A stretch of DNA of 64,000 bases from UBA4416 sp048498515 (GTDB lineage Bacteria > Bacteroidota > Bacteroidia > B-17B0 > Aurantibacillaceae): positions 48,969 through 112,968 of the forward strand of contig JBEHXV010000018.1 in assembly GCA_048498515.1 (NCBI GenBank), given 5' to 3'. Numbering within the stretch: the first letter of the stretch is position 1; the number at the start of each line of letters is the position of its first letter. Below, piece after piece: positions 33,061-41,582 of the stretch. The translations under genes and the position numbers were made by a program. The notes under the pieces were generated by a model that was given only the letters and a program-made list of their open reading frames with translations, ran no database searches and had not been told where the DNA came from.

Positions 33061-35070
33061 CTAATTCTTTACAACCTTGGTTGTTTTTAAGACCTCATGC
33101 TTGTTATTTTTAATGTTCACGGTATAAACACCGTTCGCAAATTTGGAGATATCAAATTCGGCGTGCCCGTCAATAGGCTGTGTCAAAACCGATCTTCCGG
33201 CAATGTCAATTATCTCCACTACAGCTTTATCGTAGTTGTATAAATAAATGTTTAATGCGTCGGAAGTAGGGTTTGGCCCTATGAATACATTCACTTCAGG
33301 AGCATTTAATTCCTCAGTGCTCAATGTGAGGTCATGCGTATTAGAGCCAACCTTGTTCAGGATCCAGTTATTCGGATCAACACCAATGCTGGTAACCGTT
33401 CCGGTTAAAGGGAAGCTGTAGTTCTCTACATTTTGTCCATGATACAACCTCACAATCGTATCAGGTTTCGCGGTCCTCGAAATACGGTAATCAACATGGG
33501 TCATAAATAACGGAATAGAGCTCGGGAACGAAGTAGTTTGGGTAGATTTCAGGTAGAACATTCCTCCTCCCTGGTTCCATGCTACAGCAAAAGTTGGGTA
33601 ACCCTGCCCGTAATACCATTGGTTAAAGAACTGTGTAAAGTTAAGGCCTGAATAGGTTGCCATAAAGTTTCTGAAATCGATTACGCTGGCTGTGCCGCCA
33701 TGATATGTATTTTGAAATGCACGGATGGCCGGGAAGAATACAGAGTCGTTATTGATCTCGTACCGCAAGCTGTGAATGATGGCGCTTCCTTTATCGTATG
33801 TTAAGCGTGAACTAAAGATCACATTGGCATTCATGGTATCGGCATTGGTAAAATAAGCGCTTCCGCCCGGTTGCGACATCACGCTGTTATGAACATCCAG
33901 CATTTTTTGTGTAGGAGTAGTGCTTGAAAGTGCCGGCAGGTAATAGTGGCATAAATACTCGGTATAACTTGCCCAGCCTTCGTTAATAAAAATGTCTTTC
34001 CAGGCTGCGCAGGTCACATTATCGCCCCACCACTGATGACCAAGCTCATGCGCATCCAGTTCAAACTCAAAAAAGCCAAGCGTAGTCATGGTTTGGTGTT
34101 CCATACCACCACCTAAAGGCGCCATGCAATGCCCGTATTTTTCTTTGTAAAAAGGATACATGCCGTATAATTTCGATTCGAGCTCAATGGTTTGTACAAT
34201 TTTATTAAGGTCGGTTTTTTGTGTGTTCCACGACGAGTTGTTAATCGCGTTATCATATACAAAATTCTGAATCAGGATCGAATCGTTTGGCAGATACATA
34301 GGATGTGCATACAGGATATAGGGCTTGTATTTTGCAGTTGAAACAGAGATCAGGTAATAATCAATAGGCTTGCTCGACTTCCACTCATAACGCTTTTTGT
34401 TGCCAACAACCACTACGTTTTTTAAGAGCCCGTTTGAGCCAACCATGTTGGTTGAATCGGTAGTGGCATATACCCATGAGGAATCTATTTTATCTCTCAG
34501 GTCTTGCTTGCATGGGAACCATTGGTAAGCGCATAAGCTTTCGCTTAAGCTCCAGGTTACCTGGTTGCCCCAGGATGGTGAAGTAGCCAGGTTATATCCA
34601 TCCCCAATGGCAGCCGAACCACCGGTTGGGCAGGTTCCTTTATAATATACAATCGCGTCGAAAAGTTGGTTTTGGGCAATGGGTGTTCCCACGGTTGCTT
34701 TCACCAAACTATCCTGGCGCACAAAATTACGTTTCGCTCCATTTACATAAACCGAATCGATGGTATGGTTCTCATGTAATACAAATGCAAAGGTATCGAG
34801 GCTTGCGGCTACTACCTGCGCACGGCTTTTTACGTTCCCGCTAATGAATAAAGTATTGCGTTCAACATTCACATTAAGGTGGTAAAATTTAAGATCGTAG
34901 TTGTTTTCGAGCGGTGGCAGGGCATTTGGTGAGGCAACCCTTGCCGAAGCGGCCGATACGGTGCGGCCCATGTTTCTTTTTGATTTAAGGTCGGAACAAT
35001 AATGCGTTGATTGCGCGTTGATGGTAACATACGAAAAAACGGCAAGCGAAAAGTATAGAATTTTTTTCAT
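33061..35070 (-). CDS. Secreted M1-family aminopeptidase with T9SS type A sorting domain
   Basis: The 669-residue protein has a signal peptide (ending TINAQ), an M1 N-terminal beta domain, the exopeptidase-type GGGMEHQTM segment, and the zinc site HELGHQWWGD with the third ligand in NEGWASY 18 residues later. It is therefore an active-site-complete gluzincin aminopeptidase. The last 75 residues (FIGPNPTSDALNIYLYN, EIIDIAGRSVL, FDISKFANGVYTVNI) form a T9SS type A sorting domain. It probably digests peptides outside the cell or at the cell surface. Confidence 0.94.
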   Translation of the reverse strand: MKKILYFSLAVFSYVTINAQSTHYCSDLKSKRNMGRTVSAASARVASPNALPPLENNYDLKFYHLNVNVERNTLFISGNVKSRAQVVAASLDTFAFVLHENHTIDSVYVNGAKRNFVRQDSLVKATVGTPIAQNQLFDAIVYYKGTCPTGGSAAIGDGYNLATSPSWGNQVTWSLSESLCAYQWFPCKQDLRDKIDSSWVYATTDSTNMVGSNGLLKNVVVVGNKKRYEWKSSKPIDYYLISVSTAKYKPYILYAHPMYLPNDSILIQNFVYDNAINNSSWNTQKTDLNKIVQTIELESKLYGMYPFYKEKYGHCMAPLGGGMEHQTMTTLGFFEFELDAHELGHQWWGDNVTCAAWKDIFINEGWASYTEYLCHYYLPALSSTTPTQKMLDVHNSVMSQPGGSAYFTNADTMNANVIFSSRLTYDKGSAIIHSLRYEINNDSVFFPAIRAFQNTYHGGTASVIDFRNFMATYSGLNFTQFFNQWYYGQGYPTFAVAWNQGGGMFYLKSTQTTSFPSSIPLFMTHVDYRISRTAKPDTIVRLYHGQNVENYSFPLTGTVTSIGVDPNNWILNKVGSNTHDLTLSTEELNAPEVNVFIGPNPTSDALNIYLYNYDKAVVEIIDIAGRSVLTQPIDGHAEFDISKFANGVYTVNIKNNKHEVLKTTKVVKN

Positions 35071-35209
35071 GGTGATTTGTGTCTGTTTGATAGTTCAGAA
35101 ATTTATATTTTCGAAGCTAGGCTATAAAAATGTTAAACGCAAAATCTTTAGACCAAATAATGACTAACGGCAATTAATTTCGATAAAATAGTGCAATCTT
35201 TGCTCAATT

Positions 35210-35623
35210 ATGAAATATTTCTGGAGTTTTTTACTGCTTATTTCAACGAATGTTTTCTTTGCGCAACAAGATACATTGCGACTTTACCAAAGCTACACAT
35301 CCTTTTCAAACGAAGCGAAAGCGGAGTGGACTGCGTTTGAAAATAACTGGAATTATTTTTCGTATACCGAACTAAAAAAACAACAGCACATTAAAAATTT
35401 AAACTGCAGTAACTGCGAAAGTTTTTTCGCCGACCTTTATCTTGAGATCGATCATGAAGGAAAAATAAGCGCCATAAAATTCATAAATGGAAAGCGTTGT
35501 GGTTTGCACATAGAAGATAAATTATTAAAAGCGCAATTCGAATCCACGCTTAAAAAACAAAGTTTTACGCATTTAAAAAATAAAGCCTTTATTGCCCGGT
35601 TTGGCCATGCCCTGAAATGCTAA
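35210..35623 (+). CDS. Small secreted protein of unknown function
   Basis: A 137-residue protein with a signal peptide (residues 1-18, ending FFAQ), a central NLNCSNCESFF with a CxxC pair, and an ending GHALKC. The mature protein has four Cys (CSNC, RCG, KC). I recognise no family. It is monocistronic, divergent from the M1 peptidase, and about 70 bases before the bestrophin gene. Confidence 0.6.
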   Translation: MKYFWSFLLLISTNVFFAQQDTLRLYQSYTSFSNEAKAEWTAFENNWNYFSYTELKKQQHIKNLNCSNCESFFADLYLEIDHEGKISAIKFINGKRCGLHIEDKLLKAQFESTLKKQSFTHLKNKAFIARFGHALKC

Positions 35624-35675
35624 AAACTTTTTAGTATCATCCATCTTAAATGCTCTATTTTTGACTGAAAGCCCT

Positions 35676-35683
35676 TACATTTG
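35676..35683 (+). promoter_or_regulatory. Possible -7 box before the bestrophin gene
   Basis: TACATTTG, 11 bases before ATG 35695, with only 12 bases to an upstream TTTG (shorter than usual). It implies a very short leader. Confidence 0.4.
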
Positions 35684-35694
35684 CATCACGTTTT

Positions 35695-36558
35695 ATGATC
35701 ACTTATAATCCCAAAGACTGGTTCGTCCTCATTATTAAGTTTCACAAGAGTGATACCTTCAGGGTTCTTTTACCATCGCTGGTTTGCATAGGCATTTACG
35801 CGGCCGCTATTGTGTACTTTGAAAACCATTATTTTCACCTTAATACCAAGAACCCAACGGTCATGCATTCCATCCTGGGTTTTGTGTTATCCATGCTGTT
35901 GGTATTCCGCACCAACTCGGCCTACGATCGCTGGTGGGAAGGGAGAAAAATCTGGGGCAGCATTGTCAACAATTCCAGGAACCTGGCGCTTAAACTCTCG
36001 GCACTGGTAAGCAATGATAAAGACCGCGCAGAATTCAGGGACCTGATCGTTAATTATGTATTTAGTGCCAAAAATAACCTGCGCGGCCACTACAGGCAAG
36101 AGGAGTTTGTTCCGTCGGGCAACACAAGCCTTGCCGGATTTGCCGACGCCAAACACAGGCCTAATTACATTGCAAAATCAATGTATGCAAAAATCAACGA
36201 GCTGCACCGTAACAAAGTTATCAGTGCCGAACATTTATTGATTCTGAATAATGAACTGGTCTCTTTTACCGATAACATTGGCGCCTGCGAACGCATTAAA
36301 AACACACCTATTCCCTACTCTTATAATATCTTTTTAAAGAAAATGATCTTTTTGTACATCATGTCGCTGCCCATATTTTTTGCCAGCGAGTTTGGTTACA
36401 CCACCGTACCCATTACCATTATTGTATTGTATGTATTTGCCAGTATTGAACTAATTGCCGAAGAAATTGAGGACCCTTTTGGCGAGGACGATAACGACCT
36501 GCCGCTTGACGATATTTGCGGAAGAATAAAAAATAACCTCAACGAAATTTTAAACTGA
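35695..36558 (+). CDS. Bestrophin-family ion channel (UPF0187)
   Basis: The 287-residue protein has the bestrophin signature LVFRTNSAYDRWWEGRKIWG near residues 68-87, four hydrophobic segments, and the acidic C-terminal region EIEDPFGEDDNDLPLD, which in bestrophins forms the cytoplasmic neck. Bacterial members are ion channels of the inner membrane, mostly cation-selective. It is seven bases before hemE on the same strand; a functional link is not evident. Confidence 0.92.
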   Translation: MITYNPKDWFVLIIKFHKSDTFRVLLPSLVCIGIYAAAIVYFENHYFHLNTKNPTVMHSILGFVLSMLLVFRTNSAYDRWWEGRKIWGSIVNNSRNLALKLSALVSNDKDRAEFRDLIVNYVFSAKNNLRGHYRQEEFVPSGNTSLAGFADAKHRPNYIAKSMYAKINELHRNKVISAEHLLILNNELVSFTDNIGACERIKNTPIPYSYNIFLKKMIFLYIMSLPIFFASEFGYTTVPITIIVLYVFASIELIAEEIEDPFGEDDNDLPLDDICGRIKNNLNEILN

Positions 36559-36565
36559 TTATAAC

Positions 36566-37585
36566 ATGTATCAAAACGACCTCATACTAAGAGCCGCCAA
36601 AGGCGAACAGGTGGAACGCGTGCCCATTTGGCTGATGCGCCAGGCAGGACGCATTTTACCTGAATACAAGGAAACCAGGAGCCGGGCGAAGAATTTTATT
36701 GAGTTCGTTAAAAATCCGGAGCTGGCCTGCGAAGTAACCGTGCAGCCGGTTGACATCCTGGGTGTGGATGCCGCTATTATCTTTTCGGACATACTGGTCA
36801 TTCCCGAAGCCATGGGCTTGCCTTACCAAATGATAGAAGCCAAAGGCCCTAATTTTGAGAAGACCATCAAGTCCCAAAACGACATTGACCAACTGCGCAT
36901 TGCCGAAGCCGGTGACCTGGATTATGTGATACAGGCTATTAAGCTTACCAAAAAGGCACTGAATAACCGTGTGCCCTTAATTGGCTTTGCAGGCGCACCA
37001 TGGACCCTGATGGCTTATATGGTAGAGGGCAGCGGTAGCAAAACCTTTAGTCAGGCAAAAAAATTCTTTTACCAGCATCCTGCTTTAGCGCATCAATTGC
37101 TCGAAAAGATCACGCAAAGTACCATCCATTATTTAAAAGCGCAGGTGGCAGCCGGCGCCGACATGATCCAGATCTTCGATAGCTGGGCCGGCGTTTTGGG
37201 GCCCGAACAATACCTGGAATTTTCCTTAAAATACATTTCAAAAATTTGTGATGCCATTGAACCATTGGCTCCGGTAACTGTGTTTGCCAAGGACGCGCAT
37301 TTTGCCCTGGCCGATATGGCCAAACTGAACTGCAATACCATTGGCCTCGACTGGACCATAAACCCGCAGGATGCCCGCATTATTATTGGCAATGGCAAAA
37401 CCCTGCAGGGCAATGCCGACCCATGCATGTTGTATGCCGATGAAAAAAGCATTGAAGCCACAGCCCGCAAAATGGTGACGGCTTTTGGCAAGCAGCGCTA
37501 CATTGCCAACCTGGGCCATGGCCTGTACCCCGACTTGGATAAGAATAAAGTGAAATTCTTTATTGATTGTGTGAAGGCACTTTAA
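36566..37585 (+). CDS. hemE: Uroporphyrinogen decarboxylase
   Basis: The 339-residue protein has the N-terminal signature PIWLMRQAGRILPEY with the substrate-contacting Arg, the second site (GFAGAPWTLMAYMVEG), DSWAGVLGPEQY and the conserved C-terminal NLGHGLYPD. HemE removes four carboxyl groups to give coproporphyrinogen III in heme synthesis. It lies after the bestrophin gene with a seven-base gap and is probably co-transcribed with it. Confidence 0.95.
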   Translation: MYQNDLILRAAKGEQVERVPIWLMRQAGRILPEYKETRSRAKNFIEFVKNPELACEVTVQPVDILGVDAAIIFSDILVIPEAMGLPYQMIEAKGPNFEKTIKSQNDIDQLRIAEAGDLDYVIQAIKLTKKALNNRVPLIGFAGAPWTLMAYMVEGSGSKTFSQAKKFFYQHPALAHQLLEKITQSTIHYLKAQVAAGADMIQIFDSWAGVLGPEQYLEFSLKYISKICDAIEPLAPVTVFAKDAHFALADMAKLNCNTIGLDWTINPQDARIIIGNGKTLQGNADPCMLYADEKSIEATARKMVTAFGKQRYIANLGHGLYPDLDKNKVKFFIDCVKAL

Positions 37586-37657
37586 GAATCAAAGATAATT
37601 TTTTGGCAGTTTCATTACAAGCCACTACCTTTCGCTAGCAAATTTAAATACAACATT

Positions 37658-38209
37658 ATGGCTACTACATCCGATATTTCAAGAGGCGCATTCTTTAGGT
37701 ACAACAACGAACTGTTACAGGTGTTGGATTACGATCACATTACACCGGGCAAGGGCAACGCCATTTACTCCTGCAAATGTCGCAACGTAGAAACCGGCAA
37801 GCAAAGTGAAGTACGTTTTCGCTCAGGCGAAAAAATTGATTTTATCCGTGTAGATGAGCATGAGATGCAATACCTGTTTATGGAAGGCGAGTTTTTAGTA
37901 TGCATGAACCAGGAAAGCTATGAGCAATTGCACATCCCTAAAATTCTATTTGCCGACAGCATTCATTTCCTCCAGGAAGGTATGGTGTTAAAGATCCGTT
38001 TTGATGAAAATGAAAAACCTTTATCAGGATCATTACCCCAGTACGTTGAACTGGAAGTAACCTATGCCGAGGAGGGCACTAAAGGTAAAATGCTGAAACC
38101 GGCAGAAGTGGAAGGCGGCATCACCATCCAGGTTCCTTTGTTTGTAGTGGTAGGCGATAAGCTGAAGATCAACACCGAAACAGGTGAGTACGTGGAAAGG
38201 GTGAAGTAA
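37658..38209 (+). CDS. efp: Translation elongation factor P
   Basis: The 183-residue protein shows three beta-barrel domains, with the conserved loop TPGKGNA placing Lys32 at the site that in many bacteria is modified; the C-terminus (LFVVVGDKLKINTETGEYVERVK) is typical. EF-P relieves ribosome stalling at proline runs. No modification gene (epmAB, earP, ymfI) is adjacent. A family A repeat begins six bases after its stop codon. Confidence 0.95.
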   Translation: MATTSDISRGAFFRYNNELLQVLDYDHITPGKGNAIYSCKCRNVETGKQSEVRFRSGEKIDFIRVDEHEMQYLFMEGEFLVCMNQESYEQLHIPKILFADSIHFLQEGMVLKIRFDENEKPLSGSLPQYVELEVTYAEEGTKGKMLKPAEVEGGITIQVPLFVVVGDKLKINTETGEYVERVK

Positions 38210-38215
38210 ATAACC

Positions 38216-38310
38216 TGTCACTTCGAGTAGTTCCGACGACAGGAGGAACATATCGAGAAGTGATTACCGTGCAAATTGTTCCCGATACGCTTCGCTACCC
38301 GAACTGACAA
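38216..38310. repeat. Cloverleaf repeat, family A copy 3
   Basis: Outer arms TGTCACTTCGAGTA and TACCCGAACTGACA; hairpin GTTCC/GGAAC; inner arms TATCGAGAA/TTCCCGATA; second hairpin shortened to GCTTCGC. It lies between the convergent efp and rfaD genes, six bases from one stop codon and 11 from the other. Confidence 0.9.
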
Positions 38311-38321
38311 AATCTTTCTAA

Positions 38322-39287
38322 TTAAAAATACCGTTTCCCAACCAGGTAGTTGGTCACATACTCATGCACTCCCTCTTCCAGGCTTGTAAAAGGTTTGGCA
38401 TAACCCTGGTCGATCAGCTTGCTCATATTGGCTTCGGTAAAGTACTGGTACTTGTCGCGAATGTCTATGGGTGTATCAATAAAAGAAATGTTGGGCTCTT
38501 TATGCAATGCCTTAAAGGTTGCCTTTGCAAGATCTAAAAAGGTGCGGGCCTTACCGCTTCCCAAATTATAAATACCGTTCTTCAAATCATTATCGTGTGC
38601 AAAATACAACACGTCAATTAAATCCTTTACATACACAAAATCACGCAGTTGCCCGCCATCGCTGTAATCGGGGTTATGCGAGCGGAATAATCTCACCTCA
38701 CCTTTTTCATTGATCTGGTTAAAGGCATGAAAAATAACCGAGGCCATGCGACCTTTATGGTATTCGTTTGGCCCGTATACATTAAAGAATTTAAAGCCGG
38801 CCCATTTTGGCGGCGCTGTTTTTTGCGCTAAAGCCCATTTATCAAAATCGTTCTTGCTATCGCCATAAGGATTCAATGGCTTTAAGAATGGGATCTTTGT
38901 TTCGTCATCATCGTAACCAAACTCCCCTAAACCGTAAGTAGCGGCCGACGACGCGTATACCAAAGGAATAAAGTGCCTGCTGCAAATATCCCAAATGGTT
39001 TTAGTGTAATTTACATTGAGCTCGTTGAACAAACCTACATTAAACTCAGTAGTATCTGTACGTGCGCCAATATGGTAAATAAAATTTACCGACTTAGCGT
39101 TGAGCTCAAACCATTCCAGAAATTCGGCACGCTCAATTTTCTGCAGGAATTGCTTGTTGATGTAGTTAGCGCTTTGCGCCTCGCGCGAAAAGTCGTCTAC
39201 CAAAACCAGGTTGGTATGGCCTTCCTTATTTAATTTACTTATTAAACAGCTTCCTATAAAACCCGCCGCGCCTGTAACTACTATCAT
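38322..39287 (-). CDS. rfaD: ADP-L-glycero-D-manno-heptose 6-epimerase
   Basis: The 321-residue extended SDR has VTGAAGFIGSCLI (residues 4-16), DDFS at the end of the second strand, YASSAATYG with the Ser/Thr of the triad, YGDSKNDFD with Tyr-x3-Lys, and KFFNVYGPNEYHKGRMASV, the RfaD-specific stretch. It epimerises ADP-glycero-mannoheptose for LPS inner core. Together with the KdsC-like phosphatase and family 9 glycosyltransferase it indicates heptose-containing LPS. It is one base from the next gene upstream on the same strand. Confidence 0.94.
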   Translation of the reverse strand: MIVVTGAAGFIGSCLISKLNKEGHTNLVLVDDFSREAQSANYINKQFLQKIERAEFLEWFELNAKSVNFIYHIGARTDTTEFNVGLFNELNVNYTKTIWDICSRHFIPLVYASSAATYGLGEFGYDDDETKIPFLKPLNPYGDSKNDFDKWALAQKTAPPKWAGFKFFNVYGPNEYHKGRMASVIFHAFNQINEKGEVRLFRSHNPDYSDGGQLRDFVYVKDLIDVLYFAHDNDLKNGIYNLGSGKARTFLDLAKATFKALHKEPNISFIDTPIDIRDKYQYFTEANMSKLIDQGYAKPFTSLEEGVHEYVTNYLVGKRYF

Positions 39288-39288
39288 A

Positions 39289-41394
39289 TTACTTAATAAT
39301 GGTTATTTTTTTGGTCACTCTGTTGTTCTTACAATCCAGCACTACACTGTAATTTCCCTGCGGCAAATGTTCAAGGCTCAGAGCTTGTGTAACGGTTCCC
39401 GGGTTAGTGTTCAGTGATTCCATATACACCAGTTCGCCCAGCGTATTGTATAAGGACACGTTAACCGTTTGCGGTTCGGTGAGCACATACCTTAAATAAC
39501 ACATACCTGATGACGGGTTTGGAAAAGCCGTTATCGTCATTCCTTCTTTATCAAGATCTTTAAGGCCTACAAATACTTCAGGATTACCGGTTAATTTTAC
39601 CTCGGCAGCATTTAAAATTGTACGCTGTTTCGTGTCGGCATTGTATTCGCTTACTACGCCTATTAAATACATATTGTCGGCATTGAATCTGAATTCGCCA
39701 ATGCTTGCCGATGGGATTATTTGCGTGTAAGCCTGGGTATAGGTTTGCGCAGCTGTTCCTCCTGTAGAGGGGATCACTCCCGCTGTACCGTAAGCGCCTC
39801 CCGCCATGTATTCAACTACGTTTTTATGTTTATAGGTAGTACCAGCCATCACATTATTTGGATCGGCACTGTTGCCCAACTGGTAAAACGGCGATGACGG
39901 AGCATTATATAAAAAGTTATACTGGTTCCAGCCATTATCGCTAAAGTCGCCCGCAGGACCATACACATTGTTTTCCTTAATGTACAGGTTCAAGCGGTAA
40001 TCGCCTTTTACATCGCCCACAAAACTGGCCGACACTGTTGCATCGATCTGGTTGGTCGAAGAATTATAGTTCACGCCAGTTACGGTTACGGTTACGGGCA
40101 CATTCATGCTGCTGCGTTGCGTAATGTAGGTATCCCACCTGGAAGCACCAACAGATATGCTATCGTTTGCCGTAAAGTAATATTGATCGATGGTTGCCGC
40201 GGGAAGCGTGCTGGTATAATCGCTTGCCAGCGTTGCTCCTTCAGAGATCAGCAGTTGATCGTTGGTATGAATGGCCGCGGCAATCACATTGGCATGATGC
40301 GCTTTTACCGTATCTGTCATTACACTGGCATTAGGGCACCAACCGCATTTGGCGCTTGTAAACTCTTCAAGCAACACATTTTTGGCAGGTATGGCGGTTG
40401 ATAAGGTTAAAGAACCCATAACGGTATCGTTGCTGCTTACCTGGTCGGCCTGGCCATTGATAGCGCTCACCCATATTTTTAAAGGATAGTAAGCCGGCGT
40501 TAATGAAATGAATGGTGTAGTGAAGGTGAACTGCCTGCTTTCCTGGTAACTAACAGGGCTTGCCAGCGACAGGGTTTCCGTTACCGCAGCGTTTGATCCC
40601 ATTTTATAGTTAATAACCATATTGTTGATGGTGGCATAACCATTGTTTTTAAACGTAGCCGAAATGTAATTATTGATGGCGGGAGTCGAATATTTATAGG
40701 TATTATTCATATCCACCGACGCATCAAAAGCATTGGTAATATTTTCAACAACGATGTCGTCGAGCCAAAGCTGGTATTTATTGCTCGAGTTGTTCCTGAA
40801 AGCCACGCGTATACTTGTGCCCGCATAAGCCGCCAATGAAACACCGCGGGTTTTCCATTGATTTGATTCTCCGGTTACGATCAATAACCTGTTGGAGCCT
40901 GTAAAATCGCCAATGGTAGGAACAATGGCCGCCGTATTGGTTGTTACATATACTTCGTACCCATCGGCATTAATAATATCGGGAGCCATAGCCTCCCAGG
41001 TAAGCACCGTGTTAGCGGCAATATTATTGATGGTTGGCGTAATGATCCAGGCATCGGCCGAGCCCTGGGGATTGGTCCAGGAGGTGGATACGGCAAAGGT
41101 ATCGGTTGTATTGATTATGGCTGCAGGCCTGTAGCTCATCCAGGCTTTTAATTTTTGTCCGTTGGCCCTGAAAGGATAATTGGCTGTTAGGGTATCGGCT
41201 ACCTTGTCGCCATTATTAATGGTAAACATGCCGGTTGGCACATCATTGTAAAGATATGTTTGCAGAGTACTGTTAGCGGTAAAAGTACCGGTATTTAAAC
41301 TTTGTCCGTTAAAGCGCTGGCTGTACAGCACCTGTGCAAACGACTGGTTAAGGCTCAAAGTAAGGATCAGGAGAACGTATATTTTTTTAAGCAT
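39289..41394 (-). CDS. Secreted Omp28-related protein with choice-of-anchor J region and T9SS type A domain
   Basis: From ATG 41394 the protein has a signal peptide ending QSFAQ, then a jelly-roll-like domain (SAWITP-type segments, VNITNAF, LWLDDIVVEN) of the choice-of-anchor J kind, a thioredoxin-like Omp28 part starting LLEEFTSAKCGWCPN (CxxC), and a T9SS type A sorting domain (FPNPSSGMCYLRY, LPQGNYSVVLD). The Omp28 family name comes from a Porphyromonas outer-membrane protein. A hairpin lies in its leader (41411-41433). The open frame reaches 41439, but that part includes the promoter. Confidence 0.88.
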   Translation of the reverse strand: MLKKIYVLLILTLSLNQSFAQVLYSQRFNGQSLNTGTFTANSTLQTYLYNDVPTGMFTINNGDKVADTLTANYPFRANGQKLKAWMSYRPAAIINTTDTFAVSTSWTNPQGSADAWIITPTINNIAANTVLTWEAMAPDIINADGYEVYVTTNTAAIVPTIGDFTGSNRLLIVTGESNQWKTRGVSLAAYAGTSIRVAFRNNSSNKYQLWLDDIVVENITNAFDASVDMNNTYKYSTPAINNYISATFKNNGYATINNMVINYKMGSNAAVTETLSLASPVSYQESRQFTFTTPFISLTPAYYPLKIWVSAINGQADQVSSNDTVMGSLTLSTAIPAKNVLLEEFTSAKCGWCPNASVMTDTVKAHHANVIAAAIHTNDQLLISEGATLASDYTSTLPAATIDQYYFTANDSISVGASRWDTYITQRSSMNVPVTVTVTGVNYNSSTNQIDATVSASFVGDVKGDYRLNLYIKENNVYGPAGDFSDNGWNQYNFLYNAPSSPFYQLGNSADPNNVMAGTTYKHKNVVEYMAGGAYGTAGVIPSTGGTAAQTYTQAYTQIIPSASIGEFRFNADNMYLIGVVSEYNADTKQRTILNAAEVKLTGNPEVFVGLKDLDKEGMTITAFPNPSSGMCYLRYVLTEPQTVNVSLYNTLGELVYMESLNTNPGTVTQALSLEHLPQGNYSVVLDCKNNRVTKKITIIK

Positions 41395-41410
41395 AGTGTA
41401 TAATAATAGA

Positions 41411-41433
41411 AGGTTGGCACTTGCCGCCAACCT
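41411..41433 (-). promoter_or_regulatory. Leader hairpin just downstream of a -7 box
   Basis: On the minus strand TATTTTTG (41444-41437) is followed by AGGTTGGC-ggcaagt-GCCAACCT, an 8-base perfect stem, ending 16 bases before the start codon at 41394. The expected transcript would begin almost at the stem, as in mRNAs with protecting 5' hairpins. Confidence 0.55.
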
Positions 41434-41526
41434 ATGCAAAAATAAGCTTTTTAATTAAATTTTTAGTCGTTATGCGCCTTTTGGGGCAGGATTATGCCAT
41501 TTTTAGTTAAAATTGATGCTATCTAC

Positions 41527-41557
41527 AAAAAAGGCCCGGTGCAAAACACCAGGCCCT
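41527..41557 (-). terminator. Rho-independent terminator after the second Omp28-like gene
   Basis: On the minus strand AGGGCCTGGTG pairs with CACCGGGCCTT (one G-T pair) around a four-base loop and is followed by a T run. It lies 25 bases after the stop codon at 41583. Confidence 0.85.
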
Positions 41558-41582
41558 TTATGAACTTTAAAAAATGAATTTA

